This document shows, piece by piece, positions 14,885 to 23,251 of a DNA stretch of 26,143 nucleotides; position 1 is the stretch's first letter, and the number at the start of each line of letters is the position of its first letter. The notes under the pieces are model-generated. The model saw nothing but the letters and a program-made list of their open reading frames with translations, had not been told where the DNA came from and made no database searches. Made by a program: the position numbers and the translations under genes. Source of the stretch: a virus; the IMG/VR virus record IMGVR_UViG_3300024520_000435, positions 1 through 26,143 of that record. One strand, given 5' to 3'.

Positions 14885-17699
14885 TCTAGTCACATCTCCC
14901 GATCAAGCCCCGGTCCCCCAGCCGGGGTTTTTTGATGGGCAATTACCGTTAGTCCAGCAACCGGACCCGCCGGGTGCCGATGCGGTTCCGCAAGAAGAGA
15001 TGCAGATCGCTGGCTGGGGTAAGGCCGTTGGGGGTATTCTCAATGCCAGAAAGATACTCAAGGAACACAAGGCCAAAGGTGAGGTTGACATCGAGGGAGA
15101 GGCCGTCCCCTTTGAACGCTCAACACCGAAGGAACAAGACCCTAACAAGATAGTAGACTCTGATAGCGATCCGTTGACCCTGGAACAGGCCAGCGAGATT
15201 GACCCCTCGACGGCGAAAGTTGTGGAGACGCCGGAAGGTGCGACGGCGGCGGTGGTCAGCATCGATGCGGCCGCGGTAGCCGAGGCAACTGCCAAATATC
15301 AGAAGTTCACCACCGATACACCGTTTTCGGCTTTGGATGATTTCAACCCTGCAAACCTGACAAATGAGCAAGACATTCTTGCGGTCATTGCGGCTCACAG
15401 CGAGGTGTACCGTAAGAGTATCGATGACAAGACGGGTGAGGTTATCACCCATGAAGTTACACGGCACATGGCTGACCTTGTTGGCGCGTCTCAGGGGCGT
15501 CTGATAAAGAAGTTGCTGGGTGGCGAAATACTCCACGGCAAGAAGCCCGGCGAGGTTGCCGCGAATATGCTGGCGGCTCGCGACCTATTGCTTGCGTCAG
15601 CACAGGAAAGCGACCGGCTGGCTAAGTTGGTATTCAGCGGTGACGTTACAGCCCTTGCCAAGGCCGGGTTTCAAACCGCCGAGGAAGCGGGTGTTGCCAT
15701 GGAGCGTCAGTTCGCATTGAATGCAGCTATCCATGCCCAGGTCAAAGGCGCACAGACCGAGATCGCCAGGACTTTGTCGGCCCATAGTATCCCCGCAAGG
15801 GGTGCGGCATTGCGGCAACAGGCAATAGGGGACGTTCTTACCAAGGCTGGCGGCAATGCCACCCCTCAAGAACGTGCATTCATGTATCTATCCATGGAAG
15901 ACCCGATCAAACAGGCTGATTTCCTTCGCAAGACCAAGACCGCCAAAACCTTTGACGCCTTTTACGAAGCCTGGATCAATGCTCTGTTGTCCAGCCCCGT
16001 TACCCATGTCGTTAATTTGGTGGGCAATATGTTGTTTGGGGCCGGGCAGGTTCCGATACGCACGATGGCGGCGATGATGGGACACATGAGACGCCGGGTT
16101 ACCGGGGCCACCGATGGTGTCCATCTGGGTGAAGACGCAGCCTTGATGATGGGTTCGTTCTTTTCATCCTGGGACGCGGTTAAACTCGCCGGCAAGGCTT
16201 TCAAAGACCCCGCCGGTGAAGCTGTCACCAAAATGGAGCCGGGCAAGAAGTACCGGGTCAATGCATTCTCAGCCGAAGCCCTCCAAGCCGGTGGTATCTT
16301 GGGCAGGGCGATCGACTTTGCTGGTAGCATGGCGACCATGGGAAGGATGTCCACCCGCTTGCTGGCCGCGGGTGATGTCCTTTTTAAGGCACGGGCGCAG
16401 CAAGCACACATTTACGCAGAGGCATTCCGTAGCGCCACAAGGGAAGGCATAACGGACCCGACCCTATTCGCTGAAGCTGTCGCGGATAACATTGCCAACC
16501 CGTCAGTCCTGGTACAGGAAGGCGCCCAAGATTTCGGGCGTATGATTACGTTCCAAAGCACACTGGGTGAACAAGGGAAAAACCTGCAAGGGCTGGCATC
16601 ACATGCGTTGATCCGATGGTTCATCCCTTTCCTCAAGACACCCATGAATATTATCAGCCGGGCCTGGGATCACACCCCCTTTGCGATGTTTAGCCAGGAC
16701 TATAGAAAGGCTATTGCAATGGGTGGTGAACATGCTGACCTGGCACGGGCACGGGTGGCGATGGGGACAACCACCATGGGTGCTGTAGCCGTGGCGGCTA
16801 ATGCCGGTTACATCACTGGTGGTGGGCCGTCCAACATCAAGTTACGCAAGAACCTGGAGCGCCAGGGGTGGCGCCCGTACTCTATCCGCATCGGTGACAC
16901 CTATTACTCATTCAAGCGTGTCGAGCCTTTTGCGACTGTCATGGGTTTGGCGGCTGATCTGGTGGAGATCGGCGGTAACGCCAAGAACCAGGAAAGTGTA
17001 GCAACCGCCGCCGCTGCATTGGGGATGGCATTTTCAAAGAACGTCACATCCAAGACGTGGATGACAGGCATGTCTAACTTATTGGAAGCGATAGAGAACC
17101 CTGACCGGTACGGTCCCAAGGTCATAGAGGGGTTCATCAGGTCCATGATCCCGCGAGGGGTAGCACAGTTCGAGAGGGTAGGCGACCCAGAACACCGGTA
17201 TGTGCGGACCTTGATGGACGCGATTAAACAAGACGTGCCTGGTTGGTCTAGTTCTCTACCGGCCAACCTCAATATCTGGGGTGAGCCCATTGTCTACCAG
17301 AGCGGTGGTTTTATAACAGGGATGATCAATCCGTTCTATGCATCGGAGTTCAAGCCCAACGATCTCGACAAAGAACTGGACCGCTTGAAAATAGGGTTCT
17401 CTCCCCCACCAGAGACTATCCCCAACACCGGGGGGCAGCTTATGTTTGATCCTTGGGAGTATCACGATTTTGCGGAACGCGCCGGTCAGATCGCCAAGGC
17501 TCGCATAGAAAAGGTGATAACCTCCAGGGAGTACAAAGACAGCAACGATCTGATAAAAGAGATGCGTATCCGAAGAACCTATGACTCTGCCAAGACTGCT
17601 GCCTGGGGGTGGCTGGTAACGCAGTCAAAGCATAAGGACACTATGATTGACTTAATGAAAGAAGTGACAACGGACCGCGTTAAGGAGATGACAGAATGA
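14865..17699 (+). CDS. Giant ejection protein with LPD38-type domain
   Basis: This 944-residue protein is encoded with the other ejection proteins. The C-terminal two thirds match, by eye, the large polyvalent-protein-associated domain family (LPD38) found in podoviral virion proteins. Markers are WINALLSSPVTHVVNLVGN (about 370), SHALIRWFIPFLKTPMNIIS (about 579), YSIRIGDTYYSFKRVEPFA (about 672) and DRYGPKVIEGFIRSMIPRG (about 747). Several segments are hydrophobic, in keeping with membrane insertion during DNA delivery. The N-terminal 130 residues are Pro/acidic and probably flexible. The start ATG overlaps the previous stop by one base. A terminator-like hairpin lies within codons 14-23. Its stop overlaps the tail-fibre start (ATGA). 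A T7 gp16-like role is inferred. Confidence 0.78.
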   Translation: MAINPLDLVTSPDQAPVPQPGFFDGQLPLVQQPDPPGADAVPQEEMQIAGWGKAVGGILNARKILKEHKAKGEVDIEGEAVPFERSTPKEQDPNKIVDSDSDPLTLEQASEIDPSTAKVVETPEGATAAVVSIDAAAVAEATAKYQKFTTDTPFSALDDFNPANLTNEQDILAVIAAHSEVYRKSIDDKTGEVITHEVTRHMADLVGASQGRLIKKLLGGEILHGKKPGEVAANMLAARDLLLASAQESDRLAKLVFSGDVTALAKAGFQTAEEAGVAMERQFALNAAIHAQVKGAQTEIARTLSAHSIPARGAALRQQAIGDVLTKAGGNATPQERAFMYLSMEDPIKQADFLRKTKTAKTFDAFYEAWINALLSSPVTHVVNLVGNMLFGAGQVPIRTMAAMMGHMRRRVTGATDGVHLGEDAALMMGSFFSSWDAVKLAGKAFKDPAGEAVTKMEPGKKYRVNAFSAEALQAGGILGRAIDFAGSMATMGRMSTRLLAAGDVLFKARAQQAHIYAEAFRSATREGITDPTLFAEAVADNIANPSVLVQEGAQDFGRMITFQSTLGEQGKNLQGLASHALIRWFIPFLKTPMNIISRAWDHTPFAMFSQDYRKAIAMGGEHADLARARVAMGTTTMGAVAVAANAGYITGGGPSNIKLRKNLERQGWRPYSIRIGDTYYSFKRVEPFATVMGLAADLVEIGGNAKNQESVATAAAALGMAFSKNVTSKTWMTGMSNLLEAIENPDRYGPKVIEGFIRSMIPRGVAQFERVGDPEHRYVRTLMDAIKQDVPGWSSSLPANLNIWGEPIVYQSGGFITGMINPFYASEFKPNDLDKELDRLKIGFSPPPETIPNTGGQLMFDPWEYHDFAERAGQIAKARIEKVITSREYKDSNDLIKEMRIRRTYDSAKTAAWGWLVTQSKHKDTMIDLMKEVTTDRVKEMTE
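14904..14933 (+). terminator. Intragenic rho-independent terminator candidate
   Basis: A six-bp GC stem (CCCCGG 14908-14913 with CCGGGG 14922-14927) encloses an eight-base loop and is followed at once by six T (14928-14933). Flanking A and T bases can extend the stem. It lies 20 bases after the stop of the small gene at 14705-14884 but inside the first 25 codons of the next large gene, where it codes PDQAPVPQPGFF. In form it is as good as the terminator at 5500. Confidence 0.6.
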
Positions 17700-20086
17700 G
17701 CGTTTCAGCCACAACCACATCAGTCAGCTATACGGGCGACGGCAGCGTCACGTCCTTCGCGGTGACCTTCGCGTTCCAGGGCACTGGTTCAGCATCCGAG
17801 TTGACCGTTGTCGAGCGGACTATCGCTACCGGTGTCGAGGTAACGAAGTCCTATACCAGCCATTACACGGTCACCGGTGGGTCAGGTTCTACCGGTACGG
17901 TAATCGCCGCATCGGCGCCGGCATCCACGGTCCAGTGGCACATCAGGCGGAATACCACCACCACCCAAACCACCGATTATGTAACCAACGACCCGTTCGC
18001 CGCGAACACCATCGAAACTGATCTCGACCGGTTGGCGATGTCAGGGCAGGAACGTGATGGTGACATCGCGCAGAGTTTTAAATTCCCCGATACCTACACT
18101 GGTGGCGCGTCAACCACATTCCCAGAACCTGTCGCAGATGCCTACGTTTTATTCAATTCAGCCGGCGATGCCCTGACGACATCGACCACATCAGCCGGGC
18201 AACATCTAGGCTCGAATGGTACTGTTTCGCTTCCATACTATTCCTTCAGCGACGACCCCAACATCGGCATGTGGCGCGTAGGAGCCGACCAGCTAGGTTG
18301 GTCGGTCAACGGCGTCAAGGGGCTTGATCTGTCCACCACGGGTCTAACCGTCACCGGTGAACTCGACGCCGCGACGCTGGATATCTCAGGTAACGCAGAT
18401 ATCGACGGGACTACAAATCTCGATGCTGTGGATATTGATGGGAATGTTCAGCTAGACGGGACTCTCAGCGTAGGTGTCGACGACACGGGCTTCGACGTAA
18501 AATTCTTTGGAGCTACGTCGGGTCGGTACATGCTCTGGGATGAGAGTGCCGACAATTTACTTTTCTCAGACAATGCTAAAACTGTTTGGGGACAGCCCGG
18601 CAATGATCTTCAAATTTATCACAATGGCTCGAACTCCTACATAAAAGATGTTGGAGAGGGCGCTTTATACATCGATGGTTCGTCTAATGTGAATATCAGA
18701 ATGGGTGACGACGGCGGTGAAACCGCAATCCAGTGCATCGATGATGGTGCCGTTAGTCTCTATTACAACAACAGTGAGAAAATAGCCACCGCCAGCACAG
18801 GCGTTACCATAACCGGCGTGGCAACAGCAACAACTTTTGAGCCAGATGGTGATACATCGGCTGACGACAACGCAGCTATCGGTTATACCAGCACGGAAGG
18901 CTTAATACTTACGGGTCAAGGATCGACTAATGACGTTACCATTAAGAATGACGCTGATGTTGAGGTCATAGGTATTCCCACAGGTACGACGGATGTTCAG
19001 ATTTCCACGACCACGGCTGGAACTGGTGTAACTTCCAAGAATAAGATCACGTTGCAGGGAATCACGGGTAACCCCAATCCCAACGGATTGATACAATTCG
19101 TAACCGCCGATAACGGCGAGAGTGGCAAGCGTTGGGGTATGTATACGAATGCAGTCAACACGGCTGACTTCATCCTTGGATATGCCGCTTCAGGAACATT
19201 CGCCTCGGTTTTCGAGGCTCAAACGGACCTAAGTGTTGACTTTAAGGGTGCAGTTAATATCGCTGGTGCAGCAGGTCTGGCATCATTGACCCTCACTACT
19301 GATCTTTCTGTCGCTAATGGCGGCACCGGTGCTTCAACATTTGCTGCCGATGGAGTGTTATACGGAGCCGGAACAGGTGCCGTAGCTGCAACGGCTGTTG
19401 GAACGGATGGGCATGTTCTTACAAGCAATGGCTCTGGATCAGCACCGGCCTTTGCGGCGGTAGTCGGTGGAATCGTATCGACGCAAGTCTTCACCTCCAG
19501 CGGGACATGGACACGGCCGAGCGGCATTCGCACCGTCCTCGTTAAAGTCGTTGGCGGCGGTGGCGGCGGCGGGGGGGTTTCTAATACCTCTGGTGTTTTT
19601 GCTTCCGGCGGTGGTGGGTCCGGTGGATATGCTTACGAATTGATTGATGTCTCCAGCACCTCGTCTGCGACGGTCACGATTGGCGCTGGTGGCGCTGGTG
19701 GCGCGGCGGGGAATAACGCTGGAGCGACCGGGGCGACGTCCTCGTTTGCCGCACTTGTAACTGCCACTGGCGGCGTCGGTGGCGGAACTGGAGGCACGAC
19801 TGCTGGAGTACCGGGATTGGGCGGTGCCGGTGGTACAGGAGCGGGTGGAGATTATAACGGGACCGGCTTCCCCGGACACTTAGCTGAGATAAGTGCAAGC
19901 CATCCACGGGGCGGCACCGGTGGCGGTGAGGGCGGCGGGGTTGCTGCCAATTCCTATACATCTGACGGGGTCGCGGCAATAGCTAATACCGGTGGCGGCG
20001 GTTCTGGCGGGCAGGATCAGGGTACAACGGCTCGCGCTGGTGGCGCTGGCGGCAGTGGGCACCTTATTGTCTGGGAGTACAGCTAA
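17696..20086 (+). CDS. Tail fibre with T7-type N-terminal domain and glycine-rich tip
   Basis: This is the host-recognition fibre, 796 residues. Residues 1-145 match the T7 tail-fibre N-terminal domain that joins the fibre to the tail: SVSYTGDGSVTSFAVTFAF, then HYTVTGG, VQWHIRRNTTTTQTTDY and TDLDRLAMSGQERD. The shaft has common fibre repeats (SFSDDPNIGMWRVG; VANGGTGASTF near 540). From about 589 the tip begins VFTSSGTWTRPSGIRTVLVK, then VVGGGGGGGG. It continues as a Gly-rich domain of the sort that forms polyglycine-helix receptor-binding tips. A run of seven G lies at 19571-19577. The start overlaps the upstream stop, with TAAGGAG in front. The chaperone gene follows immediately. Confidence 0.88.
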   Translation: MSVSATTTSVSYTGDGSVTSFAVTFAFQGTGSASELTVVERTIATGVEVTKSYTSHYTVTGGSGSTGTVIAASAPASTVQWHIRRNTTTTQTTDYVTNDPFAANTIETDLDRLAMSGQERDGDIAQSFKFPDTYTGGASTTFPEPVADAYVLFNSAGDALTTSTTSAGQHLGSNGTVSLPYYSFSDDPNIGMWRVGADQLGWSVNGVKGLDLSTTGLTVTGELDAATLDISGNADIDGTTNLDAVDIDGNVQLDGTLSVGVDDTGFDVKFFGATSGRYMLWDESADNLLFSDNAKTVWGQPGNDLQIYHNGSNSYIKDVGEGALYIDGSSNVNIRMGDDGGETAIQCIDDGAVSLYYNNSEKIATASTGVTITGVATATTFEPDGDTSADDNAAIGYTSTEGLILTGQGSTNDVTIKNDADVEVIGIPTGTTDVQISTTTAGTGVTSKNKITLQGITGNPNPNGLIQFVTADNGESGKRWGMYTNAVNTADFILGYAASGTFASVFEAQTDLSVDFKGAVNIAGAAGLASLTLTTDLSVANGGTGASTFAADGVLYGAGTGAVAATAVGTDGHVLTSNGSGSAPAFAAVVGGIVSTQVFTSSGTWTRPSGIRTVLVKVVGGGGGGGGVSNTSGVFASGGGGSGGYAYELIDVSSTSSATVTIGAGGAGGAAGNNAGATGATSSFAALVTATGGVGGGTGGTTAGVPGLGGAGGTGAGGDYNGTGFPGHLAEISASHPRGGTGGGEGGGVAANSYTSDGVAAIANTGGGGSGGQDQGTTARAGGAGGSGHLIVWEYS

Positions 20087-20425
20087 ATGAAAAAGGCACT
20101 CATCCAAGGGACCAGAATCTGCGAGATCGTAGAAGATGGCGCGGAATTCGAAGTCCATTCATCGCTGGAATGGGTCGATGTCGCTGACAACACGACGACC
20201 GCCGACACCTGGGTTGATGACGCGGTTGTTGCGTTTACAGTGTCGGCAAAAACAATGTCAGATTTACGGGTGCAGAGAGACGCCCTGCTTGTCCAATCGG
20301 ATTGGACACAGGTTGCCGATGCACCGGGCGACACGGCGGCGTGGGCTACATATCGCCAGACGCTGCGTGATCTGCCAGCCAATACGGCTGATCCTGATAA
20401 CCCAACATGGCCGACGCAACCATGA
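20087..20425 (+). CDS. Tail fibre assembly chaperone-like protein
   Basis: This 112-residue protein starts at the base after the fibre stop. The C-terminal half has the well-known pattern of phage tail-fibre assembly chaperones: LRVQRDALLVQSDWTQVADA, then WATYRQTLRDLP and a final NPTWPTQP. Related proteins help fibres fold or trimerise and are usually encoded directly downstream, as here. The N-terminal half (residues 1-45) is a small beta-rich region matched to the individual fibre. Its stop overlaps the next ATG (ATGA at 20422-20425). Confidence 0.85.
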   Translation: MKKALIQGTRICEIVEDGAEFEVHSSLEWVDVADNTTTADTWVDDAVVAFTVSAKTMSDLRVQRDALLVQSDWTQVADAPGDTAAWATYRQTLRDLPANTADPDNPTWPTQP

Positions 20426-20586
20426 ACGACCACGTCAAATCCGTATTTGATATATCTTCGTTTGCTGTCGTTGGTGCGACTTTAGTGGAATGGCTCCCAG
20501 CCGTCGCAGCCCTGCTTAGTATTGTATGGTCACTAATCCGCCTGTGGGAGACGGCGACGGTGAAGAGATGGTTCAAAAGACACTAG
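20422..20586 (+). CDS. Small membrane protein, holin candidate
   Basis: This 54-residue ORF begins MNDHVKSVFDISSFAVVGAT and has a hydrophobic span, EWLPAVAALLSIVWSLIRLW (residues 23-42). It ends with the basic tail TVKRWFKRH. The layout (short polar N-terminus, WLP..AA..SIVW..IR.WET motif, basic C-terminus) resembles small phage proteins annotated as class II/III holins in marine phages. A holin lets endolysin cross the inner membrane. The start overlaps the chaperone stop, and the end overlaps the next gene by 19 bases. Four kilobases and several other small membrane proteins separate it from the endolysin, so which one is the true holin is open. Confidence 0.65.
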   Translation: MNDHVKSVFDISSFAVVGATLVEWLPAVAALLSIVWSLIRLWETATVKRWFKRH

Positions 20587-21212
20587 GCATAGCCGTAGCA
20601 GTGGCTCTGCTATGTGTTTTGATCCCCGCCCATGCGACTGACACCGTCACAACGAACACTACGGTTGGAAATACGGTGAGCACCTCGTCAAATACCGTGT
20701 CATCCAGTTCCAACACGGTGTCGAGTAGTTCCAACACGGTGTCGTCCAACACCACGGGAACCAACTCCACCAACAGCACAGTTATCGACAAGGCAACGAC
20801 TGCGGCCACTGCCAGCAGCCCATCGGTGATTGTCAATAATTCTGATGTTTGTGTGACGGGAGTTTCAGGTGCCGTGCAAACATCTCTGTTTGGTGTGTCT
20901 GGTGGGGGCACTGTCAGGGACAAAAACTGCGAAATCCTGAAGCTCAGTCGCACCTTGTATGGTGCCGGGCTGAAAGTGGCGGCGGTATCTCTCCTGTGTC
21001 AGGACGCCCGCGTGTTCGATGCCATGATGTCGGCGGGAACGCCGTGCCCGTATGAGGGTAAGATTGGAACACAAGCCAGAGTTAGTTGGATTGGAAATCC
21101 GAATGAAGCGCCAGACGGGACCAAGCTGCGGCGGGATGCCCGCAGGAAGGCGGAAGCTGTCGAAGAAACCCACCAGGAAACCCTCGACAATCCTGACGGG
21201 TATCCAGGATGA
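20568..21212 (+). CDS. Exported protein with Ser/Asn/Thr repeats, unknown function
   Basis: This 214-residue protein has a clear signal peptide (KTLGIAVAVALLCVLIPAHA, likely cleaved after A23). A linker of three SSSNTVS-type heptapeptides follows, then a conserved-looking domain with paired cysteines: DVCVTGVSGAVQTSLFGVSG, then RDKNCEILKLSRTLYGAGLK, SLLCQDARVFDAMMSAGTPC and PYEGKIG. The four cysteines suggest disulphides in the periplasm. I recall similar domains in marine phage genomes, always of unknown function. I choose ATG 20568, which gives the signal peptide at the true N-terminus; an upstream ATG at 20526 would put 14 polar residues before it. The stop overlaps the start of the next exported protein (ATGA). 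Confidence 0.75.
   Translation: MVQKTLGIAVAVALLCVLIPAHATDTVTTNTTVGNTVSTSSNTVSSSSNTVSSSSNTVSSNTTGTNSTNSTVIDKATTAATASSPSVIVNNSDVCVTGVSGAVQTSLFGVSGGGTVRDKNCEILKLSRTLYGAGLKVAAVSLLCQDARVFDAMMSAGTPCPYEGKIGTQARVSWIGNPNEAPDGTKLRRDARRKAEAVEETHQETLDNPDGYPG
20679..20741 (+). repeat. Three tandem 21-bp units in the exported protein gene
   Basis: The units code STSSNTV, SSSSNTV and SSSSNTV. An 18-base stretch is identical at 20706-20723 and 20727-20744, a 21-base period. The result is a flexible hydroxyl-rich linker after the signal peptide. Confidence 0.8.
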
Positions 21213-22654
21213 AGGCAATTCCCCTCCTGATCCTGACCTGTTTGTTCTGCCCCCCGGCTTCTGCTGTTGAGCTCACAACCGACAACCTTGTGCCGGGGAT
21301 AGCTGAGTTTACGGCATCGGGCGGCACGTCATTCGGCACCGGTTCCGGGTGCAGTAGTGGGGCGTATTGTACGTCCGGCACCAACGAGGGTGGCGGCACC
21401 TACACGTCCAACTTCGATGTGCCTCTGACCGAGGCTGAAGTGCGATTAGGATTTACCCTGAATTCAGCGATCACGATCAGCAGTCATTCGAGCAATGCCC
21501 AGCTTTCCACTTGCTCTAACGGCGTCCTGCAATCCGGCGACTGCCGGGATATATTCCGACTCACGGTAACGCTTCAGGATGCTGGAACGGCGGTTGAGAC
21601 CTTTGTGCATCAGGAGGAAATGGACTTTGCGGGTCTTCAGGATTTCACTTTCACGGATGTCGTCGCGGCCAATAATTATGGTGTGCTGACAGGTATATAC
21701 GAACTGTTTGGGATCGATGCCGGGTTCCCGGTAGGGTTCTACGGGCCACAGTTTAGCAGCCCCAGCTTGACAATTGATTATCAGACCGCGTTTGTTCAGG
21801 AAGAGGTGGACGCTACTATTTCCACTCAGATCGAGACCCAGACGCAGGAAGTCGTGCAAGCGTCTGTGGCTCCTATTGCGCCGCCGGTAGCCCCGCCGCC
21901 ACTGGTGGAGCCTATCGCCGCCCTCGCGACATTTGATATTGTCACCACATCAGCCCCGCCGCCAGATGTGCCGCCTGTTGTGGTGGTGGATATCCCTGTT
22001 GCTACAGAGACTTTGGCCCCTGTCAGTTCGCCCTCTGCCGCTGCCCCGGCACCTCCCGAAGCGCCAACGGCCCCCGTGATCGAGCCGATAGCAACAGTTT
22101 CTGAAACGCAGCAAACGCAAGAATCGCAAGCGGAAGCCCAGATTGAAGCGGCGGTAGAAGCCCCGGCCCCTGAACCCGTCGCGGAAGCCCCGGCCCCCGA
22201 GCCTGAAGTTGCCGAAGCGGCAGTTGAACCTGAACCCACCGAAGCAGAACCCGAAGCCGAGGCCGCTGAAGAACCAGCACCGAAAGCGGCGAGCAAATCA
22301 ACAGCGCGACGGAAGGTAGTAGTAGCGACCACGGCATTGCCGAAGGTTTCCGTGGCGACGGTTTCGGTCCCGGTTACCCCGGCGATAGCTGCACAGGCCG
22401 TGGTAGACGCCATCGCCCCATCCCAGAAATATGGCTCTGCCGCCCAGACAGTGACGCTGATTGCAATGGGAGTAATCGCGCAGAACCGGGGGCTGTTTAA
22501 GGGTCCGGGTATCCCTGATGCGGCGACCGGGTTTTTCTCGACATCTACCATTCCAGACGGCCCGTCGATGATCGACCGAATGACGAATTACCGCTTCAGC
22601 GGGCAAGCTAACGGCGTCCATAATGAACTGATCGAAAGCCAGTGGAACAGGTAA
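21209..22654 (+). CDS. Exported protein with TonB-like Pro/Glu/Ala linker
   Basis: This 481-residue protein has three parts. A signal peptide (MKAIPLLILTCLFCPPASA, cleavage after A19) comes first. A globular beta-rich domain follows (about 20-200), with cysteine pairs, a GFTLNSAITISSHSSNAQL stretch, CRDIFRLTVTLQDAG and GIDAGFPVGFYGPQFSSPSL. A long linker (about 205-390) is packed with Pro, Ala, Val and Glu (for example APAPEPVAEAPAPEPEVAEA), like the periplasm-spanning part of TonB. The C-terminal part (about 390-481) is helical and ends IDRMTNYRFSGQANGVHNEL. I do not recognise a named family. Its start overlaps the upstream exported gene, and the next gene, a membrane-anchored coiled coil, begins immediately after its stop, so the three probably act together at the envelope. 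That is inference. Confidence 0.75.
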   Translation: MKAIPLLILTCLFCPPASAVELTTDNLVPGIAEFTASGGTSFGTGSGCSSGAYCTSGTNEGGGTYTSNFDVPLTEAEVRLGFTLNSAITISSHSSNAQLSTCSNGVLQSGDCRDIFRLTVTLQDAGTAVETFVHQEEMDFAGLQDFTFTDVVAANNYGVLTGIYELFGIDAGFPVGFYGPQFSSPSLTIDYQTAFVQEEVDATISTQIETQTQEVVQASVAPIAPPVAPPPLVEPIAALATFDIVTTSAPPPDVPPVVVVDIPVATETLAPVSSPSAAAPAPPEAPTAPVIEPIATVSETQQTQESQAEAQIEAAVEAPAPEPVAEAPAPEPEVAEAAVEPEPTEAEPEAEAAEEPAPKAASKSTARRKVVVATTALPKVSVATVSVPVTPAIAAQAVVDAIAPSQKYGSAAQTVTLIAMGVIAQNRGLFKGPGIPDAATGFFSTSTIPDGPSMIDRMTNYRFSGQANGVHNELIESQWNR

Positions 22655-23251
22655 ATGGCAGAGGTCGAATATAAAGGAATAAAAATAGGCGGGAGCAAGC
22701 TGCTGTTGCTCTTACCATTAATCGGGACATTGGGCTCCATCGCATGGGGCGGCATGGAAGCGTACACGCGTTGGCAAAAGATGGAAGCAAAGATTGAGGG
22801 TTTCGTGTCGCCTGATCTGAGCGGCTTCGACAAGCGGCTGGCAGTGCAGAGCAAGACGGTGGATGAGATCAGGAAAGAGATGAAGTCGGTGCGTCTTCGT
22901 GTCGCTGAAATCCAGCAGCTGACACGCGGCCTGCACGATGACGTCAGGGGCGATCTCGCGAAAACGTACAAGCAGATCAGTGGAGTGGATCGCCGGTCCA
23001 GATCGGCAGACGCAGACACGCGGGCGGCGATGAGACAGGCAGAGAAACTCATACGTTCCATCATAGCGAGTTCTTCTGACAGACTAGACGCCAAGGTGAA
23101 TAGTGCCGCCAGTACGTTCGACGCCAAGACAAGCAGCGCCGTGACACGGTTCGACGCCAAGATCAACGGCATCGAGGCTCGACTAAATACACACACACAG
23201 AAATTAGACCGCCGCCTAAGAGATGCCCTCAACAATCCGTTGCTCAAATGA
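22655..23251 (+). CDS. Membrane-anchored coiled-coil protein
   Basis: This 198-residue protein starts MAEVEYKGIKIGG, followed by one hydrophobic segment (SKLLLLLPLIGTLGSIAWGG, about residues 14-33). The remainder is a long charged helix with coiled-coil character. Near the end, three eleven-residue units beginning LDAK or FDAK (residues 144-177) give a hendecad pattern, typical of right-handed coiled coils. Short basic-start membrane proteins with the EYKGIKIGGSK opening recur in marine phage genomes, without a known role. It follows the exported-protein gene with no gap, and its stop overlaps the next start. Possible roles are an envelope tether, a spanin-like element or a superinfection factor. 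Confidence 0.7.
   Translation: MAEVEYKGIKIGGSKLLLLLPLIGTLGSIAWGGMEAYTRWQKMEAKIEGFVSPDLSGFDKRLAVQSKTVDEIRKEMKSVRLRVAEIQQLTRGLHDDVRGDLAKTYKQISGVDRRSRSADADTRAAMRQAEKLIRSIIASSSDRLDAKVNSAASTFDAKTSSAVTRFDAKINGIEARLNTHTQKLDRRLRDALNNPLLK
23084..23185 (+). repeat. 33-bp period hendecad repeat
   Basis: Three units of eleven codons begin at 23084, 23117 and 23150, coding LDAKVNSAAST, FDAKTSSAVTR and FDAKINGIEAR. The 12 bases coding FDAK are identical in units 2 and 3, which suggests duplication within the coiled coil. Confidence 0.75.

Noticed and set aside
17696-20425. Diversity-generating retroelement acting on the tail fibre (suggested by BPP-1-like features)
   Set aside because: No reverse transcriptase, template repeat or C-type lectin variable region was seen; the tip is Gly-rich.
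21826-22551. 241-residue minus-strand ORF rich in Ala, Gly, Ser and Thr
   Set aside because: It is the antisense shadow of the Pro/Ala/Glu linker of the exported protein.
22588-23247. 219-residue minus-strand ORF
   Set aside because: It is antisense to the membrane-anchored coiled-coil gene; composition is Ser/Arg/Leu-rich without motifs.
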